A stretch of 64,000 nucleotides of DNA from Pedobacter nototheniae (GCF_004335085.1 NZ_RQRS01000021.1:44137-108136), one strand, 5' to 3'. Shown: positions 8,062-17,130, numbered from the stretch's first letter. Notes: generated from the sequence alone by a model not told the origin. Program-made: numbers and translations.

Positions 8062-9423
8062 TTATACAAAAGCCGAAAACCCGGTAATTGCACGACCAAC
8101 AATTAGTGTATTAATCTCTTTGGTACCTTCGTAAGAATAAATTGCCTCGGCATCAGCCACAAATCGGGCAACATTATATTCGAGCAAAATTCCATTGCCA
8201 CCCATAACCTCACGGGCTTTACTCACTACATCACGGGTGCGTAATGAGCAAAATACTTTAGCTAAAGAAGCATGCTCATCTTTCAGCAAACCTTGATCCT
8301 GCAGTTGCGATAAGCGATAGCAAAGCGTTTGCATGGCGGTAAGATTGGATAACATCTCCACCAAATGATTTTGGATTAATTGAAAGGAAGCAATCGGTTT
8401 ACCAAATTGTTTACGCGTACGGGTATAATCAAGCGCATTTTCATAAGCACCACGTGCACAACCAACTGCTTGCCAGGCTACCCCTGCCCTGGTCATTTGT
8501 AAAACTTTGGCAGTATCTTTAAATGAATTGGCATTTTGCAAACGATCTGCCTCTTCTACTTCACAATTGGTTAAGGTTATAATACCGTTCTGCACAATAC
8601 GCAAAGCCATTTTATCCTGCATTTTTTCGACAGCAAAGCCAGGATTTTCCTTTTTAACGATGAAGCCTTTTACTTCGTTGCTATCTTCATCTCGTGCCCA
8701 AATAATTAAAATATCGGCGAAGGTTGCATTGCCAATCCACTTTTTTTGTCCGTTTAAAACCCATTTATCGCCCACCTTTTTACATGTAGTGGTTAAGCCA
8801 CCTGCCGCTGCAGAACCTACTTCGGGCTCTGTTAAACCAAATGCACCAATAATTTTAAATTGCTGCATTAAAGGGAGCCATTGCTGTTTTTGTTCTTCTG
8901 AGCCACATAAATAAATGGAACCCATAGCCAAACCGCTTTGTACGCCAAAAAAGGTGGAAATAGAAGTATCAATTCGTGCCATTTCCATCGCCAAAATACC
9001 TTCCATCAAGTTAGATTTACCTGGGCAGCCATATCCTTTATAGGTTAAACCACATATATTTAATTCGGCTAATTTGGGTATAATTTCGAAGGGAAACTCT
9101 GCCTTATTCCAGTAGTGATTTACAATTGGCTTTACTTCTTTCTCCAAAAAAGCCCGTACTTTTAATTGCAATTCACGGTCTTCGTCATTTAAAGCTTCAT
9201 CTCCCAAATGATAAAAATCACCTTCAATTGGCGGGAGTTCTCTCTTTTTATGAGATCCGCCCATCATTTTCATCATACCCTGAATTTGTTTATCGTCTAA
9301 ACTAGAAATGGTTTCGACCATTTTGGGTAGATCAACTTTTTTTGAAAGCGCCTCAAGCTTATCAAAATCTACATGTTTAAAAAGGTTGTATGCGTTTTTT
9401 AGAGAAGAAAATATATTGGCCAT
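8062..9423 (-). CDS. Acyl-CoA dehydrogenase, glutaryl-CoA dehydrogenase-like
   Basis: FAD enzyme of 453 residues. The usual three-domain acyl-CoA dehydrogenase fold is visible: helical N-domain, the beta-domain with FGLTEPEVGS, and the C-domain with RTRKQFGKPI and REVMGGNGI. The catalytic base is the Glu in YSYEGT (near residue 432). The ending EINTLIVGRAITG is typical of glutaryl-CoA dehydrogenases, so oxidative decarboxylation of glutaryl-CoA to crotonyl-CoA is likely, though other short-chain substrates are possible. An extra segment of about 70 residues precedes the canonical start (helical, ending in MMKMMGG). Convergent with the lat operon, which supports a lysine-catabolic role. Confidence 0.85.
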   Translation of the reverse strand: MANIFSSLKNAYNLFKHVDFDKLEALSKKVDLPKMVETISSLDDKQIQGMMKMMGGSHKKRELPPIEGDFYHLGDEALNDEDRELQLKVRAFLEKEVKPIVNHYWNKAEFPFEIIPKLAELNICGLTYKGYGCPGKSNLMEGILAMEMARIDTSISTFFGVQSGLAMGSIYLCGSEEQKQQWLPLMQQFKIIGAFGLTEPEVGSAAAGGLTTTCKKVGDKWVLNGQKKWIGNATFADILIIWARDEDSNEVKGFIVKKENPGFAVEKMQDKMALRIVQNGIITLTNCEVEEADRLQNANSFKDTAKVLQMTRAGVAWQAVGCARGAYENALDYTRTRKQFGKPIASFQLIQNHLVEMLSNLTAMQTLCYRLSQLQDQGLLKDEHASLAKVFCSLRTRDVVSKAREVMGGNGILLEYNVARFVADAEAIYSYEGTKEINTLIVGRAITGFSAFV

Positions 9424-9525
9424 CTTTATTCGTTTTTAGAGTAACAAACAAAGAGCGGTTTTTGTTGGTGAGTTGATTTTTAAAATAGCTTAAAGTATAT
9501 TCGAATTTGAATAATAAATTGATCT

Positions 9526-10092
9526 ATGACCTTCTTATATACAATCCGTGCTACATATGACAAAACCTATAATGAAAATGGTGGTTTATCTTGGGATAAA
9601 TATATCGAATGGAGTAAATTAAACCATTTAACAGAACTTATTTCTTTAGATGGTATGTTAAATGAAACTTTAGTCAAACCTAATTACGACGATCCAGATG
9701 ATTGGGATTACATACATGTCATAAATCTGTATCAAACAAATTTTTTCACAACCTTAGATTATATCCTTAAAAGATCGGATACAAAAGGTAAATTCCATTT
9801 GTTAAAAGTTATTGTAGAACCGGAACTGGATTGTAAAGACATTCCATCTGAAGATTATGAGTTTATAGGCTACGAATTATTAGATCAATACTTTAACATA
9901 AGCGCTTTGACAAATTGTGGCGGTTTTGATGAAACTTTCTCACCTTCAGACCTGAACAAATTTGGACTTATAACTGATTATTCAAAAGCATATCACATTA
10001 AAAAATGCTTATTAGAAAATAACCCAAACGAAGAGCACGCAGATACTAACGTCATTGCCGTTTGGCGGCATAAAACAATTGGACGGCGCTAA
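9526..10092 (+). CDS. Uncharacterised acidic protein
   Basis: 188 residues with no signal peptide or membrane segment, so probably cytoplasmic. It is acidic and rich in Asp, Tyr and Asn (for example YDDPDDWDY), with a single Cys-Gly-Gly site near residue 135 (TNCGGFDE). I do not recognise a family. Its isolated position, flanked by genes on the other strand, and its composition resemble small immunity-type or domain-of-unknown-function proteins, but that is only a resemblance. Confidence 0.65.
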   Translation: MTFLYTIRATYDKTYNENGGLSWDKYIEWSKLNHLTELISLDGMLNETLVKPNYDDPDDWDYIHVINLYQTNFFTTLDYILKRSDTKGKFHLLKVIVEPELDCKDIPSEDYEFIGYELLDQYFNISALTNCGGFDETFSPSDLNKFGLITDYSKAYHIKKCLLENNPNEEHADTNVIAVWRHKTIGRR

Positions 10093-10108
10093 AAACTTAT
10101 AAATAGAC

Positions 10109-10825
10109 TTATCTCAAATCAAATAAATTATCTACACCTAATAATTTTCTTGAGGTAAAACCTTCACCAAAGGTTGCACCAATGCTTTTACCAAATTCTC
10201 TGGCTCTGCCTATTGTACTTTCAAAAAATTCGGGAGAAGAAATATAAGTATCCAAACCATCAACATCGGGGTTATAAAACTGTGTTTTAAATGCCTTAAT
10301 TGATTTTATTTTCGTTTCCATATAATCTGTAATATCCACAATTACATCAGGTTTAATGTATCTATCCTGTATATATTGCAGCAACAATCTTGGGCGATGT
10401 GCTGCCTGACTTTCGCCATCAACAATAGTCTCTATTTTAGGTAATCCAGATAAAAATACCGAATCGTACACTAAATCTCCTGCCCTGCCGTGGTCGGGAT
10501 GACGATCATGTAAAGCATTGCTTAAAATAATTTCTGGCTGATATTTACGAATAGCTTTAATTACTTCTAAGCGGTGAAATTCATCATTCTGAAAAAAGCC
10601 ATCTCTAAATCTTAAATTTTCACGGGCGTGTAAACCTAAAATCTTTGCAGATTCCTTAGCTTCCTCATCGCGGGTTTCGGCTGTGCCACGCGTACCCAGC
10701 TCGCCTCTGGTTAAATCTACAATGCCCACTTTTTTACCAAGCGCAATGTGTTTTAAAATAGTACCCGAACAGCATAATTCTGCATCATCAGGATGAACTG
10801 CAATAACTAAAATATCTAATTTCAT
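10109..10825 (-). CDS. bshB1: Bacillithiol biosynthesis deacetylase BshB1
   Basis: Zinc-dependent LmbE/PIG-L-fold deacetylase that removes the acetyl group from GlcNAc-malate, the second step of bacillithiol synthesis. The 238-residue protein begins MKLDILVIAVHPDDAE, where HPDDAE (residues 11-16) supplies two zinc ligands; the third is in HDRHPDHGRAG. The stretch TRGELGTRGTAETRDEEA is diagnostic of BshB1. The ATG at 10825 is preferred because the longer frame overlaps the upstream gene. The neighbour upstream in the same direction is a glutathione-peroxidase-family gene, ending 8 bases before this start. Bacillithiol is the main low-molecular-weight thiol in many Bacteroidetes. Confidence 0.94.
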   Translation of the reverse strand: MKLDILVIAVHPDDAELCCSGTILKHIALGKKVGIVDLTRGELGTRGTAETRDEEAKESAKILGLHARENLRFRDGFFQNDEFHRLEVIKAIRKYQPEIILSNALHDRHPDHGRAGDLVYDSVFLSGLPKIETIVDGESQAAHRPRLLLQYIQDRYIKPDVIVDITDYMETKIKSIKAFKTQFYNPDVDGLDTYISSPEFFESTIGRAREFGKSIGATFGEGFTSRKLLGVDNLFDLR

Positions 10826-10832
10826 TATAAAT

Positions 10833-11345
10833 CTAAAGGGAGTTTTCATCCAGCAGGCGCTGAACTTTCTTTTTAATTTTTGAGCTTAATGGTTTGGTAA
10901 AGGGAAGAAAATAATCTTCAACCTCTCCTTTTTTGTTAATCAGAAATTTGTGGAAATTCCATCGCGGTTTTGAGCTCAGCTTTCCATTTTGCTTTTTATC
11001 GCTTAAAAACTGATAAAGTGGGTGGGCATGATCGCCACGCACCATAATCTTATCTAAAATAGGAAATTGAACGCCGTGGTTTATTTCACAAAATGAAGTG
11101 ATTTCTTCGCCATTTAAAGGCTCTTGTTTACCAAAATCATTGGTTGGAAAACCTAAAATTTCAAAATCAGGATTATTAATTTCATCCTTTAACTGCTGTA
11201 ATTCTTTAAGTTGAGGCGTAAAACCGCACTCAGAAGCTGTATTTACAATTAAAAGAACTTTATTTCTGTAAGCCGATAAGAGTTGATCCTCACCGTTAAT
11301 TTTTTTCACCTTGAATGGGTAAATATTTGGAATGGTTTCCTTCAT
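10833..11345 (-). CDS. Glutathione peroxidase family thiol peroxidase
   Basis: 170-residue thioredoxin-fold peroxidase. The peroxidatic Cys40 is in NTASECGFT. Gln74 (FGKQEP) and Trp/Asn in RWNFHKF complete the catalytic tetrad. The conserved FPCNQFG segment reads FPTNDFG here, so the cysteine often used for resolving is replaced by Thr; Cys86 (TSFCEINHG) remains. There is no sign of selenocysteine. The reductant is therefore probably thioredoxin or, given bshB1 directly downstream, possibly bacillithiol (inference). Start context is ordinary. Confidence 0.9.
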   Translation of the reverse strand: MKETIPNIYPFKVKKINGEDQLLSAYRNKVLLIVNTASECGFTPQLKELQQLKDEINNPDFEILGFPTNDFGKQEPLNGEEITSFCEINHGVQFPILDKIMVRGDHAHPLYQFLSDKKQNGKLSSKPRWNFHKFLINKKGEVEDYFLPFTKPLSSKIKKKVQRLLDENSL

Positions 11346-11354
11346 TAGGGTAAT

Positions 11355-11969
11355 TTATTGATAGAAACCGGAAGTACGAATAATCGATTCGATGTCCCGA
11401 TCCTGATTAGCGTCATAAGTACTTTTTAAGTTATGACCAACTACACGTGCAATAATCTGATAGGAAAACGCTGCAAAACCACCTTTTGTTTGTTTAACAA
11501 TATCATAAGTAGTTCTTCCAACTTCTCTATCTATCAGTTTCGTTAATATTTGTCCTTGGGCAATGGTTAACTCCTTAATTTCGCGGTTAAACATTTCTTT
11601 TATTTCCTTATCACAAGCTTTAAGCAGCTCTTTCTGTTTTTTCTTTTCTGTAGTAACAACTAAATCTTGCTCCAATTGCTCATAACGGCGTTTAGCGAAC
11701 AATGCGTAAGGCATTACTTTTAAAACGTTGTAGCGCAATCGGTTATAAGCTGCCTGCTCTTCTGGCGATTTCCAAATCCTGGCTGCGTAAATACTTACGT
11801 CATTAAGTTGCATCCACGGAATCATAATTCCGTTATCATTTGTAGAAGCCACTCTAATTGTGTCATTTTTCCCCATTTTAGGAAAAACAGGCTCAACATT
11901 CTCTTGCGCTTTTAGTGAGCAACTAAAAATGATTACAATACACAGAAAAAAGAGCCCTTTAAAATTCAT
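11355..11969 (-). CDS. Secreted DUF4294 protein
   Basis: About 204 residues with a signal peptide (MNFKGLFFLCIVII to LKAQ). The mature protein carries the DUF4294 pattern: NVLKVMPYALFAKRRYEQL, then a charged helical region, LTIAQGQILTKLIDREVGRTTYDIVKQ, and a C-terminus with LKSTYDANQDRDIESI. The family is restricted to Bacteroidetes and has no established function. I chose the ATG at 11969 because it starts the signal peptide cleanly; an in-frame ATG at 11987 adds six residues. It lies 9 bases upstream of the peroxidase gene and is probably co-transcribed with it. Confidence 0.85.
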   Translation of the reverse strand: MNFKGLFFLCIVIIFSCSLKAQENVEPVFPKMGKNDTIRVASTNDNGIMIPWMQLNDVSIYAARIWKSPEEQAAYNRLRYNVLKVMPYALFAKRRYEQLEQDLVVTTEKKKQKELLKACDKEIKEMFNREIKELTIAQGQILTKLIDREVGRTTYDIVKQTKGGFAAFSYQIIARVVGHNLKSTYDANQDRDIESIIRTSGFYQ

Positions 11970-12079
11970 AATTTTATACGTTGACAAAGTTAGGTGTTAT
12001 TTCATATATTAGGTGTTCCATAGAACTAATATAAGTTTTATTCAATAATAAGACGCAATTTTTTACGCAAAAAATACAA

Positions 12080-14287
12080 ATGAAAACAGAGTTAGTGATT
12101 GACTTAGAGGCTGAGAAACAAGAAATTCTAAAAAGATACAGGGCATTATTACGGGCGAGTAAATCCACTTTACAACGTGGAGATAAAAAAGAAATTAGAA
12201 AGGCATTTGATATGGCACTCGAAAGCCATAAAGATATGCGTCGTAAATCTGGCGAACCTTATATTTACCATCCAATTGCCGTGGCTCAAATTGCTGCTGA
12301 GGAAATTGGTTTGGGCACAACTTCTATTGTTTGTGCCTTATTGCATGATGTTGTTGAGGATACTGATATTACCCTCGAAGATATTGAGCGTGAATTTGGG
12401 AAGAAAACTGCCAAAATTATTGATGGCTTAACTAAAATATCAGGGGTTTTTGATACCAACAGTTCTTTACAAGCAGAAAATTTTCGTAAAATGTTGCTTA
12501 CCCTTGCGGATGATGTAAGGGTAATTTTAATCAAACTTGCTGATAGACTGCACAATATGCGGACGATGGATTTTATGCCTCGCCATAAACAGCTTAAAAT
12601 TGCTTCAGAAACTATTTATTTATACGCCCCACTTGCTCACAGATTAGGTTTGTATGCTATAAAATCAGAGTTGGAAGATCTTTCCATGAAATATCTTGAC
12701 CCTGATACGTATAAATTTATTGCAAAAAAATTAAATGAGAAAAAGGCCGAACGTGCTCTATTTATCAAGAAGTTTGTTGAGCCAATTGATGAAATTATAC
12801 ATGAACAGGGCTTGGTTGCAGATGTTTACGGTCGCCCAAAATCTATCCATTCCATTTGGAATAAAATGAAAAAGAAAAACATTCCCTTTGAGGAAGTTTA
12901 TGATCTTTTCGCTATTCGGATTATTCTGGATAGCGCCCCTGAGAATGAAAAGGCAGATTGCTGGAAGGCTTATTCGATTGTAACCGACTTATATCGCCCT
13001 AACCCCGATCGTTTGCGAGACTGGGTTTCTTCGCCAAAAGGAAATGGTTATGAAAGTTTGCACACCACTGTAATGGGCCCACGTGGGCAATGGGTAGAAG
13101 TACAAATTCGAACCCAACGTATGAATGAGATTGCGGAGAAAGGTTTTGCAGCACATTGGAAATATAAAGAATCCAGCAACGATAATGGTTTAGATCAATG
13201 GATTCAGAAAGTTAGGGAAATGTTAAGCAACCCTGAAGCGAACGCCCTTGACTTTTTGGACGATTTTAAAATGAACCTTTTTTCTGATGAAATCTTCATT
13301 TTCACTCCAAAAGGTGCTTTAATTCAGCTGCCTTTAGGTGCAACAGCCTTAGATTTTGCCTTTGAAATTCACACAGATGTTGGCGCTACCTGTATTGGAG
13401 CCAAGGTAAATCATAAGTTAGTACCTATTTCTTATAAACTTCAAAATGGCGATCAGGTAGAAATTATTACCTCAAATAAGCAAACGCCAAAAGAAGATTG
13501 GTTAAATATTGTGGTTACCGCGAAAGCGAAATCCAAAATTAAATCATCTTTAAAAGAAGAAAAACGTAAAATTGCTGAAAATGGAAAGGAAATTTTAGAG
13601 CGCAAATTAAAATCTCTTAAAATTACTTACAATACCGATAACTTAAATAAACTGAGTTATTTCTTTAAACTACCATCAACACAAGAGCTTTTTGTGAATG
13701 TTGCTTTAGGTAAAATAGAACTTAAAGACATTAAAGAATATTTATCCAGCGAAAAGGAAATTGAAACCCGTGGGCCTGAGCGTCCAGAAAATTTATCTGT
13801 TGATGGAATTAAGAGTAAAATTAAAGGTTCAGAATCTGACATTTTACTAATTGGCGAAGATATGCAACGCATTGATTATACACTTGCTGCATGTTGTAAC
13901 CCAATTCCTGGTGATGACGTTTTTGGTTTTATTACCGTAAGTGAAGGCATTAAAATACATCGAACCAACTGTCCTAATGCGGCTCAATTGATGGCGAATT
14001 ATGGCTACAGAGTAGTTAAAGCCAAATGGAATAAGCAACAAGAACTTACTTTTTTAACTGGTTTACACATTGTTGGTATTGATGATGTTGGCTTAATTAA
14101 CAACATTACCCGTGTAATTTCTACCGATTTTAAAGTAAATATGCGCTCCATTACTGTTGATACTAACGAAGGGATTTTTGATGGTTCGATTATGATTTTT
14201 GTAAATGATACCGAGCACCTTGAAAACCTGATTAAGAATTTACTTAAAGTACGCGGCGTAACTGGTGTAACACGATTCGACGCTTAA
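12080..14287 (+). CDS. rsh: Bifunctional (p)ppGpp synthetase/hydrolase RelA/SpoT
   Basis: Controls the stringent-response alarmone (p)ppGpp. The 735-residue protein shows the full long-RSH order: HD hydrolase domain with HDVVEDT at residues 89-95, synthetase domain with YGRPKSIHSIWNKM and GNGYESLHTTV, TGS domain (FTPKGALIQLPLGATALDFAF), a helical/zinc-finger-like part with AACCNPIPGDDVFGF, and a C-terminal ACT domain. The intact HD motif implies hydrolase activity, and RPKSIHS implies synthesis. Divergent from the DUF4294 operon. Bacteroidetes normally have one such long RSH enzyme. Confidence 0.96.
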   Translation: MKTELVIDLEAEKQEILKRYRALLRASKSTLQRGDKKEIRKAFDMALESHKDMRRKSGEPYIYHPIAVAQIAAEEIGLGTTSIVCALLHDVVEDTDITLEDIEREFGKKTAKIIDGLTKISGVFDTNSSLQAENFRKMLLTLADDVRVILIKLADRLHNMRTMDFMPRHKQLKIASETIYLYAPLAHRLGLYAIKSELEDLSMKYLDPDTYKFIAKKLNEKKAERALFIKKFVEPIDEIIHEQGLVADVYGRPKSIHSIWNKMKKKNIPFEEVYDLFAIRIILDSAPENEKADCWKAYSIVTDLYRPNPDRLRDWVSSPKGNGYESLHTTVMGPRGQWVEVQIRTQRMNEIAEKGFAAHWKYKESSNDNGLDQWIQKVREMLSNPEANALDFLDDFKMNLFSDEIFIFTPKGALIQLPLGATALDFAFEIHTDVGATCIGAKVNHKLVPISYKLQNGDQVEIITSNKQTPKEDWLNIVVTAKAKSKIKSSLKEEKRKIAENGKEILERKLKSLKITYNTDNLNKLSYFFKLPSTQELFVNVALGKIELKDIKEYLSSEKEIETRGPERPENLSVDGIKSKIKGSESDILLIGEDMQRIDYTLAACCNPIPGDDVFGFITVSEGIKIHRTNCPNAAQLMANYGYRVVKAKWNKQQELTFLTGLHIVGIDDVGLINNITRVISTDFKVNMRSITVDTNEGIFDGSIMIFVNDTEHLENLIKNLLKVRGVTGVTRFDA

Positions 14288-14308
14288 AATTAGCAAGCAA
14301 TCTGCTCT

Positions 14309-14339
14309 AAATATCTAATTTATAAAGACTTAGATATTT
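14309..14339 (+). terminator. Hairpin between rsh and the next gene
   Basis: Perfect 10-bp inverted repeat (AAATATCTAA at 14309-14318, complement at 14330-14339) with an 11-base loop, 19 bases before the next ATG. It has only a weak following T run, so it may be an intergenic processing or attenuation stem rather than a strong terminator. Confidence 0.4.
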
Positions 14340-14357
14340 GTATCATTATTTATGTAA

Positions 14358-15041
14358 ATGAAAATACTAATTCTCATACTAATGTTGTTTGGGCTGGGCT
14401 GTAAGCAAAAAGTCGATAAACAAACTTTCACAAAAAATAAAGCTAACTCAAGTAATAACGTTGCAAAAAACACGAAAATAAATACAGCAAAACCAAAGGA
14501 TGATGAATCCAATGCTATTGAAGAAAAAGATGTTTTCCTAGCAGAGTTTAAAGGCAAATCAATCAAATATGACCGGGTTTCTTACGATTATGGTGATGGA
14601 TATGCAACCATTTATATAAAAAATGGCATCAAGAAATTGGTTTTGCTAACCTATGATTATAATGGTTATCATCCTGGTGATATAAAAATAGTGACCCTAA
14701 ATGGTCATCCGTTTATTTATATAACTTCTACCCATAGTCATGGGCATTTCAAAGGACAGCTTTATGCATTAGATTTAAGAGCTGGTAAAGCAGACTTGGT
14801 TGATGAAAACAAAATAAGGTCTTCGGCAAGCATAATTAAATCTTATAAAGAAGATGGTTTAGAATTTAGAAATGAGAACGGGCTTTTATTAGACAAAAAC
14901 AATAATATTACTTCACAAGATTACTATAGAAATAAAGATGGCGAAAATTGCACTTATAAATGTTCCTTTAAACTAAAAAAAATTAAAAACAACACTTATA
15001 TTTTAAACTTGGTAAAAGCAAATATGATATGTCAGTATTAA
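14358..15041 (+). CDS. Hypothetical lipoprotein
   Basis: 227 residues with a lipoprotein signal ending in the lipobox LGLGC-like run FGLGC (Cys15). A Lys/Asn/Thr-rich linker follows (to about residue 55). The C-terminal part is a compact domain with a short His-rich site THSHGHFKG and two late cysteines (CTYKC). I recognise no family. Probably outer-membrane or periplasmic; the function is unknown. Confidence 0.7.
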   Translation: MKILILILMLFGLGCKQKVDKQTFTKNKANSSNNVAKNTKINTAKPKDDESNAIEEKDVFLAEFKGKSIKYDRVSYDYGDGYATIYIKNGIKKLVLLTYDYNGYHPGDIKIVTLNGHPFIYITSTHSHGHFKGQLYALDLRAGKADLVDENKIRSSASIIKSYKEDGLEFRNENGLLLDKNNNITSQDYYRNKDGENCTYKCSFKLKKIKNNTYILNLVKANMICQY

Positions 15042-15214
15042 TTTTTATATAATATGTTCTAACCAAAAGAATTATAGATTATCTACTAAATGAGGTCACA
15101 ACTTTTCTTGAGTTAGGTTTTAAGCAATTAGAAAGAAGATTTATACCTGTGATTAATAGCCACTTATTTTATAATCTGAGAACATTTAAACTTTAAAATA
15201 GCTCAATAATTCTT

Positions 15215-15255
15215 ACAACAATTAAACAATTGAACGCTACAACAATCAAACAATT
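15215..15255 (+). repeat. Direct repeat upstream of fur
   Basis: Two 17-mers, ACAACAATTAAACAATT at 15215-15231 and the same with one change (T to C) at 15239-15255, spaced 24 bases apart, directly upstream of the putative fur promoter box. The spacing of slightly more than two helical turns would place both on the same DNA face. Confidence 0.55.
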
Positions 15256-15259
15256 TACC

Positions 15260-15267
15260 TACCTTTG
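15260..15267 (+). promoter_or_regulatory. TAnnTTTG promoter box of fur
   Basis: TACCTTTG lies 17 bases before the ATG at 15285 and matches the Bacteroidetes -7 consensus TAnnTTTG. No good TTG -33 box is found at the usual spacing. Confidence 0.5.
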
Positions 15268-15284
15268 ATTGGAGTTTAAAAACT

Positions 15285-15782
15285 ATGTCTGAACAAAAAA
15301 CAAATGAGCTCGTTCGCAAGATTTTTGAGGCTTATTTAGAAAACAAAAATCTTAGGAAAACGCCGGAACGTTTCGCTATCCTGGAAGAAATCTATTCTCG
15401 AGACGATCACTTCGACGTTGAAACCCTATACATCCACATGAAAAACCAAAAGTATCGTGTAAGTCGTGCTACGGTTTACAATACTTTAGAGTTATTGGTT
15501 TCATGCGATTTGGTTACCAAACATCAGTTTGGTAAAAACATGGCTCAATTCGAAAAATCTTATGGATACCGCCAGCACGATCACGTAATCTGTATAGAAT
15601 GTGGTAAAGTGGTAGAATTTTGCGATCCCCGAATCCATCAAATTCAAACGATGGTTGGCGATTTGTTAAAATTCGACATCAAACACCATTCTTTGAATCT
15701 TTATGGTTTCTGCTCTGATTGTAGCGTAGCTAGAAAAGTAAGCGAAAATGCTGCCGAGGCTGCAAAAACTGAAGCAAATTAA
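15285..15782 (+). CDS. fur: Fur family metal-responsive transcriptional regulator
   Basis: 165-residue DNA-binding repressor. The N-terminal winged helix contains LRKTPERFAILEEIY and the recognition region RVSRATVYNTLELL. The C-terminal dimerisation domain has HDHVICIECGKVVEF and FCSDC, two Cys pairs forming the structural zinc site, with regulatory His residues nearby. It could be Fur, Zur or PerR; the HQHDH-like run and size favour Fur but do not prove it. It is followed 38 bases later by purA, probably as one transcript. The direct repeats upstream may be its operator. Confidence 0.85.
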   Translation: MSEQKTNELVRKIFEAYLENKNLRKTPERFAILEEIYSRDDHFDVETLYIHMKNQKYRVSRATVYNTLELLVSCDLVTKHQFGKNMAQFEKSYGYRQHDHVICIECGKVVEFCDPRIHQIQTMVGDLLKFDIKHHSLNLYGFCSDCSVARKVSENAAEAAKTEAN

Positions 15783-15820
15783 ATAAATCCACAAAATAAA
15801 ACCAGCTTAATTTATTAATA

Positions 15821-17098
15821 ATGACGCAAGTAGATGTACTTCTCGGCCTGCAATGGGGCGATGAAGGAAAGGGAAAAATCGTTGATGTTCTAAGTCCAAA
15901 ATATGATCTTATCGCTCGTTTCCAGGGCGGACCAAATGCCGGGCACACGTTAGAGTTTGATGGCAAAAAGTTTGTCCTAAACACCATTCCATCAGGTATT
16001 TTTAATGAAAAAACCATGAACCTTATCGGTAATGGTGTAGTAATAGATCCTATTATCTTAAAAAGAGAATTAGATAATTTAAAAAAAGCTGGTCATGATC
16101 CTGTTGCCGAAGGCAAATTGGTTATTGCACGTAAAGCACACTTAATTTTGCCTACGCACCAATTATTGGATGCTGCAAATGAGGCAAGAATGGGTAAAAA
16201 TAAAATTGGTTCAACCCTAAAAGGTATTGGCCCAACTTATATGGATAAAACCGGCCGTAATGGTTTACGTGTTGGTGATACTACGCTTCCTGATTTTAAA
16301 GAGCGTTACGCTAAATTAGTAGAAAAACATACAGAGATTCTTTCTCACTATGATTTCGAATATGAATTGGCAGAAAAAGAAGCATCATTCTTTGAAGCTA
16401 TCGAATTCTTAAAAACTATTCCTCATGTAGATAGCGAACACTTTGTAAACGGCTATTTAAAAGAAGGAAAGGCTGTTTTAGCTGAAGGTGCACAAGGAAC
16501 TTTGTTGGATGTTGATTTCGGATCATATCCTTTTGTAACTTCAAGCAACACTACAACTGCAGGTGCTTGTACTGGTTTAGGTATTGCGCCTAATAAAGTT
16601 GGTGCTGTTTATGGTATTTTTAAAGCCTATTGCACACGTGTTGGTGGCGGTCCGTTTCCAACAGAATTAGATGATGAAGTTGGCGAAAGTTTACGTCAAA
16701 TCGGGCACGAATTTGGTGCGACAACAGGTCGTGCACGTCGTTGCGGATGGATTGATCTTCCTGCTTTAAAATATGCAATCATGTTAAACGGTGTAACCGA
16801 ATTAATTATGATGAAAGCAGATGTTTTAGATGGTTTTGATACCATTTATGCTTGTACACATTATGAACACAATGGTGAAACAATTGATTATATGCCTTAC
16901 GACATTATTACAATTGAACCAAAACCTGTATTAAAAGCAATTAAAGGCTGGAAAACTGACGTTACAAAAATCACTTCCGTTGATCAAATCCCTACAGAAT
17001 TAACAGAATATATTCAATTTTTAGAAAAAGAATTAGAAGTGCCTGTTAAATTCTTATCAGTTGGACCAGATAGAGCACAAACTTTAGAGTTAAATTAA
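15821..17098 (+). CDS. purA: Adenylosuccinate synthetase
   Basis: Joins IMP and aspartate with GTP to give adenylosuccinate, the first step from IMP to AMP. The 425-residue protein has the GTP-binding GDEGKGK at residues 13-19, the catalytic Asp14, GGPNAGH for IMP binding, and the later motifs GIGPTYMDK, GAQGTLLD and TTTGRARRCGWID. Length is standard. It follows fur on the same strand and ends at a strong terminator. Confidence 0.97.
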   Translation: MTQVDVLLGLQWGDEGKGKIVDVLSPKYDLIARFQGGPNAGHTLEFDGKKFVLNTIPSGIFNEKTMNLIGNGVVIDPIILKRELDNLKKAGHDPVAEGKLVIARKAHLILPTHQLLDAANEARMGKNKIGSTLKGIGPTYMDKTGRNGLRVGDTTLPDFKERYAKLVEKHTEILSHYDFEYELAEKEASFFEAIEFLKTIPHVDSEHFVNGYLKEGKAVLAEGAQGTLLDVDFGSYPFVTSSNTTTAGACTGLGIAPNKVGAVYGIFKAYCTRVGGGPFPTELDDEVGESLRQIGHEFGATTGRARRCGWIDLPALKYAIMLNGVTELIMMKADVLDGFDTIYACTHYEHNGETIDYMPYDIITIEPKPVLKAIKGWKTDVTKITSVDQIPTELTEYIQFLEKELEVPVKFLSVGPDRAQTLELN

Positions 17099-17130
17099 GA
17101 TGCGCTGAACTAACATTCAGAATATAATAA

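Noticed and set aside
7784..8087. Two short ORFs on opposite strands in the structured element
   Set aside because: The stems explain the sequence better; both products lack motifs and lie in opposite frames of the same palindromic DNA.
8507..8914. 135-codon plus-strand ORF inside the acyl-CoA dehydrogenase gene
   Set aside because: Fully antisense to conserved catalytic-domain codons; low-complexity Ser/Cys/Pro-rich product. Shadow.
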